A DNA stretch of 64,000 bases from Alteriqipengyuania bathyomarina_B (GTDB lineage Bacteria; Pseudomonadota; Alphaproteobacteria; Sphingomonadales; Sphingomonadaceae), in assembly GCF_038594605.1 (NCBI RefSeq), contig NZ_JBCFZM010000002.1, positions 558,001-622,000 of the forward strand. Reading direction: 5' to 3'. The translations under genes and the position numbers were made by a program. Below the pieces are notes generated by a model. The model was not told where the DNA came from, did no database searches, and was given only the letters and a program-made list of their open reading frames with translations. The first letter of the stretch is position 1. Every line of letters begins with the position of its first letter. Below, piece by piece: positions 1-7,600 of this stretch.

Positions 1-1062
1 CTTGAGCCTGGCCACCGCCCATTGCGCCGCTTCCCCGACCACCGGGTCCGGGTCCTCCAGCAGAGCCTCCACCGGCGCCAGCAACTCGGCCTCGCCGCTA
101 TTGCCCGCCGCGATCAGGCAATTGCGCACGAACCGATTACGCCCGATCCGCTTGATCGGCGATTTGCTGAACAGCACGCGAAAGCCCGCATCATCGAGCG
201 TCAGGAGGTCGGCGAGGCGCGGCCTGACTAGCTCGGCGCGCGGCAGAAAGGCGCGGTTCGCCGCGCCGCTTTGCGCGAACTTGTTCCACGGGCACACTGC
301 CAGGCATTCGTCGCAGCCATAGATGCGGTTGCCGATGGCTTTGCGAAACTCCTCGGGAATAGGCCCATCGTGCTCGATCGTGAGGTAGGAGATGCAGCGC
401 CGCGCATCGATCCGGTAGGCATGCGGGAAGGCGTCGGTCGGGCAGGCATCCTGGCAGGCGCGGCACGATCCGCAGCGGTCCTCGTGCGGGCCGTCGGGCT
501 CGAAAGGCAGCGTGGTGTAGACCGCGCCGAGGAACAGCCAGCTGCCATGCTCCATGCTGACCAGATTGGTGTGCTTGCCCTGCCATCCCACGCCTGCACG
601 CTGCGCCAGCGGCTTCTCCATCACCGGCGCAGTGTCGACGAACAGCTTGAGCCGCGTATTGCCCAAGCCCCGCGCTTCGGCCTCTGCGACCAGCCAGCGG
701 GCGAGCGCCTTGAGCGCCTTCTTGAGCACGACGTGATAATCCTGCCCCTGCGCATAGACCGAAATCCGCGCCCGATCCCCCGGCTCTGCCACCAGCGGAT
801 CGTCCGACGGGGCGTAGCTCGCGCCCAGCGCAATGACGCTGCGCGCCTCGGGCCACATGCCCTGGGGGCCGGCGCGGACGGACGGGTCGCGCTCCATCCA
901 CCCCATGGAGCCGTGATAGCCCGCCTCCAGCCACGCGCTCAGCCGCTCGGCCATCACCGGGTCGTCATGCGCCCCGGCGAATGCGACGCTCACAAAGCCG
1001 AGTTCACGCGCCTTTTCGACGAGGTCGGTTTGCAGTTGGTCGATTGTCGCCGCTGTCGGCAT
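1..1062 (-). CDS. queG: Epoxyqueuosine reductase QueG (3' end cut by window edge)
   Basis: Reduces epoxyqueuosine to queuosine in the tRNA wobble base, the last step of queuosine synthesis; cytosolic cobalamin and iron-sulfur enzyme. The reading frame is open from the ATG at 1062 to base 1 (354 codons), so the stop lies outside. Two ferredoxin-like cysteine clusters are visible: CGSCRACQDACP from about residue 197 and CDECLAVCPWN about 55 residues later, the double [4Fe-4S] arrangement of QueG. The last residues (EAAQWAVARLK) resemble the HEAT-like repeat at the QueG C-terminus, so little is missing. It is divergent from the ABC transporter gene that starts 44 bases away. Confidence 0.95.
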   Translation of the reverse strand, partial: MPTAATIDQLQTDLVEKARELGFVSVAFAGAHDDPVMAERLSAWLEAGYHGSMGWMERDPSVRAGPQGMWPEARSVIALGASYAPSDDPLVAEPGDRARISVYAQGQDYHVVLKKALKALARWLVAEAEARGLGNTRLKLFVDTAPVMEKPLAQRAGVGWQGKHTNLVSMEHGSWLFLGAVYTTLPFEPDGPHEDRCGSCRACQDACPTDAFPHAYRIDARRCISYLTIEHDGPIPEEFRKAIGNRIYGCDECLAVCPWNKFAQSGAANRAFLPRAELVRPRLADLLTLDDAGFRVLFSKSPIKRIGRNRFVRNCLIAAGNSGEAELLAPVEALLEDPDPVVGEAAQWAVARLK

Positions 1063-1106
1063 GGACGGGGTTGCTCCTTCGCGCGCGCCACGGCACGGTC
1101 GATCCG

Positions 1107-2099
1107 ATGGACGACCTGCTAGACCAAGCACAGGGGCGCGACAAACCCGTGGCGACAAACGATTATGCGATCGAGGCCCGCGGCCTCGTCAAACGGTTCG
1201 GCAACACGCTGGCCGTGAACGGCGTGGACATCACCGTGCCGCGCGGCGCGATCTACGGCATTCTCGGCCCTAATGGCGCGGGCAAGACCACCACCTTGCG
1301 CATGATTCTGGGCATTATCGACCCCGACGAGGGCGTGCGCCGCATCTTCGGCGAGGATCGCCCGCAGCGCATCGCCCGCCGGATCGGGTACCTGCCCGAA
1401 GAGCGCGGGCTCTACCCCGCGATGAAGGCGCCCGACGCGATCGCATTCATGGGCAGCTTGCGCGGCCTGCCCCGTCTCGAAGGCCGTCGGCGCGGTATCG
1501 CAATGATGGAGGAATATGGCCTCGGCCATGCGGTCGAGAAGAAGATCAAGGAATTGTCGAAGGGCATGGCGCAGACCGTCCAGCTGCTCGGCACGCTGGT
1601 CCACAAGCCCGACCTGGTGATCCTCGACGAGCCGTTTTCGGGCCTCGATGCGATCAACCAGGGCAAGCTGGAAGGGCTTATCCGCCAGTTGGCGGAAGAC
1701 GGCACCACGGTCATCTTCTCCACCCATGTCATCCACCATGCCGAACGCCTGTGCAGCGATGTCGCGATCATTGCGGGTGGCAAGGTGCCCTACGCCGGAT
1801 CGGTGGAGGTAGCGCGCGACCGCCTGCCGCCGCAGGTGCGTCTGGAGACCGAGAACGAGGATGGCCCGTGGCGCGCAGCCCTGCCCGACAGCGCCACGCG
1901 CAACGGCGCGGCGTGGGTGTTCGAAGTGCCCGATACGGGGATCGAGCCGCTGCTGCGAAGCCTGATCGAAGGCAATGCCGGCATCCGCTCGCTCTCGATC
2001 GAGCGCGCGGGGCTACACGATGCCTTTGTCACGATTGCGGGTGAGGCCGCCGCCAAGGCCATGCAGACCCAGGCCACCGGGCAGGAGGAGCCAGCATGA
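1107..2099 (+). CDS. ABC transporter ATP-binding protein (NatA-like exporter)
   Basis: ATPase subunit (330 aa) of an ABC-2 type exporter, acting at the inner membrane with the permease encoded next. Walker A GPNGAGKTTT, a signature region KELSKGMAQ with an altered signature (LSKGM instead of LSGGQ), Walker B LVILDEPFSGLD and the switch histidine (FSTHVIHHAE) are all present. After the ATPase core there is a roughly 100-residue C-terminal region, as in NatA/YhaQ proteins. The ATG at 1107 is chosen; an in-frame GTG at 1149 lies just before the conserved YAIEARGLVKRFG and is an alternative. The stop overlaps the permease start as ATGA, so the two are translationally coupled. The substrate cannot be read from sequence. 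Confidence 0.9.
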   Translation: MDDLLDQAQGRDKPVATNDYAIEARGLVKRFGNTLAVNGVDITVPRGAIYGILGPNGAGKTTTLRMILGIIDPDEGVRRIFGEDRPQRIARRIGYLPEERGLYPAMKAPDAIAFMGSLRGLPRLEGRRRGIAMMEEYGLGHAVEKKIKELSKGMAQTVQLLGTLVHKPDLVILDEPFSGLDAINQGKLEGLIRQLAEDGTTVIFSTHVIHHAERLCSDVAIIAGGKVPYAGSVEVARDRLPPQVRLETENEDGPWRAALPDSATRNGAAWVFEVPDTGIEPLLRSLIEGNAGIRSLSIERAGLHDAFVTIAGEAAAKAMQTQATGQEEPA

Positions 2100-3331
2100 A
2101 CGATTCGTCCCGCCTGTCGCTGTGGCAAGCCGCCTTCGTCATCGCCCGCCGCGACTTCGCTGCCATCGTGTTCAGCAAGGTCTTCCTGCTGTTCCTGATC
2201 GGGCCGCTGTTCTTCCTCGCCATCATGGCCGGCGGCGGTGCCATCGGCGGAATGGCGGCGAGCGGGATCACCGATCCCGCGCTGGGCCTCGCAATGTCGC
2301 CGCAGGACAATGCCGCCGCCAAGAAGGCAGGCGACACGCTCGAGCCGCTGGTCGGCATGCCCGACCTTGTGGTGATCGACGGTCAGGAGGATGCAAGTCC
2401 GCAGGCGCTGATCGACGACGAAGACCGGAACCTGTTCGCCGTGCTGACCGGCACGCTCGACAATCCTGTCCTCACCGGCCCTAAGGAGGATGTCGAGCAG
2501 TGGGAAGGCGAAGTCGCCATGATGGTCGGCGCCGCGCGCGGCGAAGCGATCCCGCAGGCAACCCTGCGGACCACCATCACCGATAATGGCATCATCAACC
2601 GCCAGACCGCGCAGGATGCGACCGCGCGCGCGGGCATCCTGCTGCTGTTCATGCTAACGATGTTCCTTGCCGGGATGATCCTTTCCAACCTCGTCGAGGA
2701 AAAGGGCAACAAGATCATCGAAATCCTCGCCGCCGCGATCCCGATGGATGCGGTGTTCGTGGGCAAGCTGTTCGCGATGCTCGGCGTCAGCCTCGTCGGG
2801 CTGACCGTCTGGGGAACGGCTGCGGGCGTCATCGTCCTGCTGGGTGCGAGCGCGCTGCCCGTCATCCCGCCCCCGGCCGTGGGCTGGCCGCTGTTCTTCG
2901 CGCTATTCGTGATCTACTTCTCGCTGTCCTATCTGCTGATCGGATCGGTGTTCATCACGATCGGCTCCATGGCTCCCACGGTGCGCGACGTGCAGACCAT
3001 TTCGTTGCCCGCAACGATTCTAAACCTCGTGGTTTTCTTCCTGTCGATGTTTGCGCTGTCGCGGCCCGGCTCGGCGATCGAGGTGGGTGCCGCGATCTTC
3101 CCGCTTTCGAGCCCCTACATGATGCTCGCCCGTGCGGCGCAGGACGGGGTGGTCTGGTGGCATGCCGCCGCCATCGCCTGGCAGGTGCTGTGGGTGGCGA
3201 TTTTCGTGAAGGTTGGCGCGGGCCTGTTCCGCAGCTGGGTGCTCAAATCCGGCAGCGCGGGGCGCGAAAAAAGCACCGGGCGCAAAGGGCTGTTGGCCGT
3301 GCTTCGCCTCGGCGCAAATCAGTCCTCATAA
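2096..3331 (+). CDS. ABC-2 type transporter permease (NatB-like)
   Basis: Membrane subunit (411 aa) of the exporter formed with the upstream ATPase. One hydrophobic helix near the N-terminus (residues about 25-50) is followed by a large extracytoplasmic region (about 55-175) and then five or six membrane segments, the layout of ABC-2 permeases of the NatB/YhaP type. The motif NLVEEKGNKIIEILA after the second helix is the family hallmark. It overlaps the ATPase gene by 4 bases. In related bacteria such pairs export sodium or drugs, but nothing here fixes the substrate. Confidence 0.88.
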   Translation: MNDSSRLSLWQAAFVIARRDFAAIVFSKVFLLFLIGPLFFLAIMAGGGAIGGMAASGITDPALGLAMSPQDNAAAKKAGDTLEPLVGMPDLVVIDGQEDASPQALIDDEDRNLFAVLTGTLDNPVLTGPKEDVEQWEGEVAMMVGAARGEAIPQATLRTTITDNGIINRQTAQDATARAGILLLFMLTMFLAGMILSNLVEEKGNKIIEILAAAIPMDAVFVGKLFAMLGVSLVGLTVWGTAAGVIVLLGASALPVIPPPAVGWPLFFALFVIYFSLSYLLIGSVFITIGSMAPTVRDVQTISLPATILNLVVFFLSMFALSRPGSAIEVGAAIFPLSSPYMMLARAAQDGVVWWHAAAIAWQVLWVAIFVKVGAGLFRSWVLKSGSAGREKSTGRKGLLAVLRLGANQSS

Positions 3332-3422
3332 GGAACCTATATTGACTTGAGGGCTGCATCGTTCAGGATGCTCCTCGTCACTGCGGACCCATGGAGGTGC
3401 GCCGGATGAGGAGAGCACTGCC

Positions 3423-4778
3423 ATGGCAAGCGCCGCACAATCCCGCGCACCCACACCCGTGCCCGAAGCGGCGCGCGCCCGAAGCTGGGCCCGCTCGCCC
3501 AGCGCGCACGAGGCGCTGGAGGCGCACTACGCCGCCAATCCAGGCACTCGCCCGAACCATCCGCACCCGTGGGACACCAGCCGCAGCGATATCTATGCCG
3601 AGAACCGGTGGGAGCCGATTTTCAAGGAGATGCGCGCCGAAGGCCCGCTGCACTACATCCCCGAAAGCCCCTACGGCCCTTACTGGTCGGTAGTCGGCCA
3701 CAAGGCGATCCAGCATACCGAGGCGCTGCCCGAGATATTCTCGTCGAGCTGGGAATATGGCGGCATCACGATTCTCGAGCGATTGGCCGACGTTCCGCTG
3801 GAAGAGCGGATGGAGCTGCCGATGTTCATCGCGATGGACCGGCCCAAGCATACCGGCCAGCGCAAGACGGTCGCTCCGGCCTTTACGCCGGCCGAAATGA
3901 AGCGGCTGGAGGGCGAGATCCGCCAGCGGACCGGCGAATGCCTCGATGCGCTGCCGCGCGGCGAGACCTTCGACTGGGTGAACACGGTCTCGATCCCGCT
4001 GACCACCGGGATGCTCGCGATCCTGTTCGACTTTCCGTGGGAAGACCGCGACCTGCTGACCCACTGGTCCGACTGGTCGGGCGATACCGAACTGGCGAGC
4101 GTGCGCGCGCTCGACGACGTGCGGCGCGGGATGCTGCGCGAGATGGCTGCCTATTTCCAGATGCTGTGGGCCGAACGTGCCCAGCGCGGCGAGGCGCCCG
4201 ATCTGATCAGCCGGATGATCCACTCGCCGGCGATGAACCAGATGGACCCGCAGGAATTCATGGGCAACCTCGTGCTGCTGATCGTCGGCGGCAACGACAC
4301 GACGCGCAACACGATGAGCGGCATCGTCCACGCGCTCGATCGCTTTCCCGATCAGCGCAAACTGTTCGAGGAAAACGCGGAGCTGATCCCCAACGCGGTG
4401 CAGGAATGCATCCGATACCAGACCCCGCTCAAGCACATGCGCCGCACGTGCACGCAGGATACCGAGCTGTTCGGCCAGAATATCGCGGAAGGCGACAAGG
4501 TCATCCTGTGGTACAATTCGGCCAATCGCGACGAAAGCGTGTTCGAGAATGCGGAAAAGCTCGACATCACCCGCGAGAATGCGCGTCGCCATATCGCCTT
4601 CGGCTACGGCATCCATCGCTGTGTGGGTGCGCGCCTCGCCGAATTACAGCTGCGCGTGCTGATGGAGGAGATGCACAAGCGGCGGTTGCGCGTCGATGTC
4701 ACCGGCGATGTGCAGCGGGTGCGCGCGAATTTCGTTGAAGGCTTCCGCAAGCTCGAGGTCGAGGTGACCCGCTTCTAG
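3423..4778 (+). CDS. Cytochrome P450, CYP153-like alkane/fatty acid hydroxylase
   Basis: Haem monooxygenase of 451 aa. The I-helix reads LLIVGGNDTTRNTMSG (about residue 286), a hallmark of CYP153 terminal hydroxylases; the haem loop is FGYGIHRCVGARLAE with the ligand Cys near 400. The N-terminal text YGPYWSVVGHKAI and FIAMDRPKHTGQRKTVAP also fit CYP153. Soluble, no signal peptide. CYP153 enzymes hydroxylate the terminal carbon of medium-chain alkanes or fatty acids using a ferredoxin and ferredoxin reductase; neither partner is encoded near it, so they must come from elsewhere. AGGAGAG just upstream of the ATG at 3423 is a good ribosome site. The CYP153 assignment is from memory of the motifs. 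Confidence 0.9.
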   Translation: MASAAQSRAPTPVPEAARARSWARSPSAHEALEAHYAANPGTRPNHPHPWDTSRSDIYAENRWEPIFKEMRAEGPLHYIPESPYGPYWSVVGHKAIQHTEALPEIFSSSWEYGGITILERLADVPLEERMELPMFIAMDRPKHTGQRKTVAPAFTPAEMKRLEGEIRQRTGECLDALPRGETFDWVNTVSIPLTTGMLAILFDFPWEDRDLLTHWSDWSGDTELASVRALDDVRRGMLREMAAYFQMLWAERAQRGEAPDLISRMIHSPAMNQMDPQEFMGNLVLLIVGGNDTTRNTMSGIVHALDRFPDQRKLFEENAELIPNAVQECIRYQTPLKHMRRTCTQDTELFGQNIAEGDKVILWYNSANRDESVFENAEKLDITRENARRHIAFGYGIHRCVGARLAELQLRVLMEEMHKRRLRVDVTGDVQRVRANFVEGFRKLEVEVTRF

Positions 4779-4834
4779 GCTGCCGACGGCCCTGATTGAT
4801 TAGGCGCCGAATGCATCCCTCGGCCGGTTTCAAG

Positions 4835-4878
4835 CGTATATTCAGGCGAAACAGTTCATATTGCCGCCTGAATATACG
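4835..4878 (+). promoter_or_regulatory. Perfect 14-bp inverted repeat in the msrB leader
   Basis: CGTATATTCAGGCG at 4835-4848 is repeated as its exact reverse complement at 4865-4878, with 16 bases between. It ends 10 bases before the msrB ATG, so it is either a two-site operator covering the promoter or a stable hairpin at the ribosome site of the mRNA. The arms are AT-rich in the middle, unlike the GC-rich surroundings. Confidence 0.75.
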
Positions 4879-4888
4879 AGGATCGCCG

Positions 4889-5386
4889 ATGAGCACCGCC
4901 CCCACCGCCAACCGTCGTTCCGCGCTCGCCCTGATGGGCGGAGGTGCGGCCAGCTTCGCCCTCATGTCCTGCGGACGCAGCGCCGAAGCGAAAAACTTTC
5001 CCGTCAGCCGCAGCGAGGCCGAGTGGCGCAAAAAGCTGACCGCAGAGGAATTCCGCGTGCTGCGCCAGGAAGGCACCGAGCGGGCCTACAGCTCGCCGCT
5101 CGACAAGGAAAAGCGTGCCGGCACCTTCGTGTGCGCGGGCTGCGCCAACCCCGTCTATTCCAGCAAGCACAAATTCGACAGCGGCACCGGCTGGCCCAGT
5201 TTCTGGCAGCCGATCCGCAGCGGTGCCGTGGGCACATCGACCGACTACAAGATCGGCGTGCCCCGTACCGAGGTTCATTGCGCGCGCTGCGGCGGGCACC
5301 TTGGCCACATCTTCAACGATGGCCCGAAGCCGACGGGCAAGCGCCACTGCATCAATGGCGTGGCGATGGATTTCAAACCCGCCTAG
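4889..5386 (+). CDS. msrB: Exported peptide-methionine (R)-S-oxide reductase MsrB
   Basis: Reduces methionine-R-sulfoxide in proteins; 165 aa. It has the two zinc CxxC pairs (CAGC, CARC), the SGTGWPSFW segment, GGHLGHIFNDGP, and the catalytic Cys in RHCINGVAMDF. The N-terminus NRRSALALMGGGAASFALMSCG combines a twin-arginine with a lipobox-like LMSC, suggesting Tat export and possibly lipid anchoring in the envelope. The ATG at 4889 follows GAGGATCGCCG. A 14-bp inverted repeat precedes it. It ends in a CTAG shared with the stop of the convergent membrane protein gene. The window also holds an exported MsrA (21,823-22,506). Confidence 0.93.
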   Translation: MSTAPTANRRSALALMGGGAASFALMSCGRSAEAKNFPVSRSEAEWRKKLTAEEFRVLRQEGTERAYSSPLDKEKRAGTFVCAGCANPVYSSKHKFDSGTGWPSFWQPIRSGAVGTSTDYKIGVPRTEVHCARCGGHLGHIFNDGPKPTGKRHCINGVAMDFKPA

Positions 5387-7158
5387 TCGCGCACGCGCCA
5401 GACCCGGAAGGTATCGGGCGCGTCGATGTCGACCCCCTCCAGCCAATCGGGTGCGTCGTCCGCCATCAGGCGCGCGGCGAGACTGCGCTCGCCACCCATC
5501 CTGGCATAGAGCCGGGGCTCGGAAAGATCGGTGCAGACCACCACGAGTTTCGAATCGTACTTAGCGACGATCGCGCGTGCCTCGTCAGCGGGCGCGCTGA
5601 ACCCCTCGATCACGTCTTTCATCGCCGCTTCTGCGCGGTGGTGCCCCGTTGCGACCACCGAATGCGGCGATTGCGCGAGCAGCGAGGGCCCGATGTCGAG
5701 CGGGGCGAACACCGTGGCCGTCGGGAAGGCGCGCAGGAGCTTGGCATTGTCCTGCAATTCGCAGGACGACAGGGAAACGGCAACGCCTCTACCCGAACTC
5801 TCGTCCGCCAGCAGACGCTCTGCCGCGGCATAGGTCGCCAGCGGCAGCAAGACGGGCACGGTCGCGAGGCCAATCGCCACCTTCTTCAGAGGGCTCTTGG
5901 CCTCACGCAGCCAGCGCAGCGCGGTTGTCAGCAGGTATCCGAAGGGGATCGTCGCGACCACGGCCGCGAGGGCGAGCGAGCGGAAGACGAGCAGACCGAG
6001 CAGGATCGTGCCGCCCAGCAGGATCGTGTAATCGACCCACAGCCACCGGCGCTCAGCTGGCGCACGCAAAGCCAGCATCACGGCCACTCCCAGCGCGAGA
6101 ATGAACTGGAGCATCACGGGATAGAGGTCCGCGCTTTGCTCCCACAAAGGGCGGCCTTCTGGCACGTTGAGATACCAGGCATCGTGCACAACCGGGTCGA
6201 GGCTGCCAAAAGGCGTGCCGAGACAGGTGGGAGAAGCCCAACCGAACAGTGCAAGGCCCGCGAGCCCCGCTGCGGCAAGTCCTCCGGCGATCAGCAGCGG
6301 CGACAGTCTGGGTGGCACGGCGAGTGCGGTGACACCGAGCGCGATCGTGATGAACAGGCCGCAATGGGCAAGCGTGATGGCATCGCAATAAGGCGTGAGA
6401 TCTCCGAAGCCTTTGGTGAGCGCGAAGAGCAGCGACAGGCTCAGCGCAAGCGACTGCATGAAGCCGACCAGCCCGGTGCGATCGGCACGATCGCGCAGCC
6501 AGCGAAAGGCGAGCACACCTGCGAACAGGGCAGCGACCGGCAGCAGCTCGAGCGAGATAGACAGGCCGATCGCCATGGCAAGACCCGCCAGCGCACCTCC
6601 GCGCCACCTGTGCCCCAGATGGATCGCCCACAGCGCGGCGGCCACGGTGGCGATCTGCCAGCCGTGGTGGTCGATCCTCAGCGGCTGCAATTGATGGGTC
6701 ATCAAAGGCATGAAACCGACGACGAGGCAGGTCCATCCAGCGGTTTCGAGATCGAACAGGCGCGCCGACAGGCGGCCGACGAAGTTGAGCGTCACCAGCA
6801 GGGTGAGCAGCGGAATCGCGATCAGGGCAATCGTCTCGGCCAGCTGCGCCCCGAGCAGGGGCGTGAGCGAGCCGATGACGATAATCAGCGGGAGATCGAC
6901 CAGCCGCGACCAGTGCATCGGCACCCCGCCCGATCCGTCGGGCATGGGCGCGAGCCGGTACTGGTTCGGATCGAACCAGCCCTGCCCGCCCAGCACGTCG
7001 CGCACCTGGACGAGGCGCATGATATCGTCGGGATCGGCGAGCCGTCCGGCGGCGATGGCCTGCCATCCGCTCAAAATAAGCAGGAGCGAGAGCACTACCC
7101 ACGCGATCAGGACCTTGCGCATGACCGCTGAGCCCGCTGGGCTGGCATTATGATTCAT
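5383..7158 (-). CDS. Polytopic membrane protein, GT-C/oligosaccharyltransferase-like
   Basis: 591-aa inner-membrane protein with about a dozen hydrophobic segments and a soluble C-terminal domain (about residues 430-591). The first extracytoplasmic loop contains DPDDIMRLVQVRD and later PMHWSRLVD and LRIDHHGWQ, acidic and aromatic motifs like those of GT-C enzymes that use polyprenyl-linked sugars (STT3/AglB-like proteins of sphingomonads). It starts 3 bases after the GtrA gene ends, so it is the third gene of a sugar-transfer cluster. An internal ATG at 7122 (MRKVLIAWVV) is an alternative start. The exact donor and acceptor are unknown. Confidence 0.75.
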   Translation of the reverse strand: MNHNASPAGSAVMRKVLIAWVVLSLLLILSGWQAIAAGRLADPDDIMRLVQVRDVLGGQGWFDPNQYRLAPMPDGSGGVPMHWSRLVDLPLIIVIGSLTPLLGAQLAETIALIAIPLLTLLVTLNFVGRLSARLFDLETAGWTCLVVGFMPLMTHQLQPLRIDHHGWQIATVAAALWAIHLGHRWRGGALAGLAMAIGLSISLELLPVAALFAGVLAFRWLRDRADRTGLVGFMQSLALSLSLLFALTKGFGDLTPYCDAITLAHCGLFITIALGVTALAVPPRLSPLLIAGGLAAAGLAGLALFGWASPTCLGTPFGSLDPVVHDAWYLNVPEGRPLWEQSADLYPVMLQFILALGVAVMLALRAPAERRWLWVDYTILLGGTILLGLLVFRSLALAAVVATIPFGYLLTTALRWLREAKSPLKKVAIGLATVPVLLPLATYAAAERLLADESSGRGVAVSLSSCELQDNAKLLRAFPTATVFAPLDIGPSLLAQSPHSVVATGHHRAEAAMKDVIEGFSAPADEARAIVAKYDSKLVVVCTDLSEPRLYARMGGERSLAARLMADDAPDWLEGVDIDAPDTFRVWRVRD

Positions 7159-7161
7159 CGC

Positions 7162-7572
7162 TCAGAGCGTTTGCTGGAAGACGACGCGGTTGCGCAGCCA
7201 CCAGGTGAGCGCGAAGCTCAACACGATGGCCAGCAGCTTGCCCGCCCGCGGGTCGAGGCTCATCGCTTCGGCAGCCGCAACGATTCCCGTCGTCAGCGCC
7301 AGCCCGGCCAGAGCCGAGACAACGAACAGCGCCTTCTGCCGGGTGCGCGCAAGGCCCTTCGCTGCCACGCGGCCGGTGAAGACCGCCCGGCTCGATAGCA
7401 GCCAATGGGCCAGAATGCCCGCGCCATAGCCGATCGCCGAGGCCGGCGTCGCCGCCAGTCCGGCATGCATCAGGCCGAGGAAAGAGCCCATGTCGACCGC
7501 CAGCGCGCCGACGCTCGCGAGCAAGTATCGCAGGATCACCAGATCGGTGAGACGTTGCATGGCGGCCTGCAT
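7162..7572 (-). CDS. GtrA family membrane protein
   Basis: Small protein (136 aa) with four membrane helices, matching the GtrA family: LRYLLASVGALAVDMG at the start, a middle GILAHWLLSSRAVF and the typical end LTWWLRNRVVFQ. GtrA proteins are thought to flip or present polyprenyl-phosphate-linked sugars for envelope glycosylation. I chose the ATG at 7572 (MQAAMQRLTD) because the family begins there; an in-frame extension upstream runs into the preceding gene. It sits between the FAD oxidoreductase and the GT-C-like protein on the same strand. Confidence 0.88.
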   Translation of the reverse strand: MQAAMQRLTDLVILRYLLASVGALAVDMGSFLGLMHAGLAATPASAIGYGAGILAHWLLSSRAVFTGRVAAKGLARTRQKALFVVSALAGLALTTGIVAAAEAMSLDPRAGKLLAIVLSFALTWWLRNRVVFQQTL

Positions 7573-7600
7573 CTTTCGTTCCCCGTCCGATTGCCGAGCT

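Noticed and set aside
3378..4616. Long minus-strand reading frame opposite the P450 gene
   Set aside because: Mirror frame of a GC-rich gene: no known domain, composition dominated by Arg, Ala and His, while the plus strand encodes a clear P450.
4861..7131. 756-codon plus-strand frame
   Set aside because: Crosses msrB and the opposite membrane protein gene; sequence is Arg/Gln/His-rich with no fold, a shadow frame.
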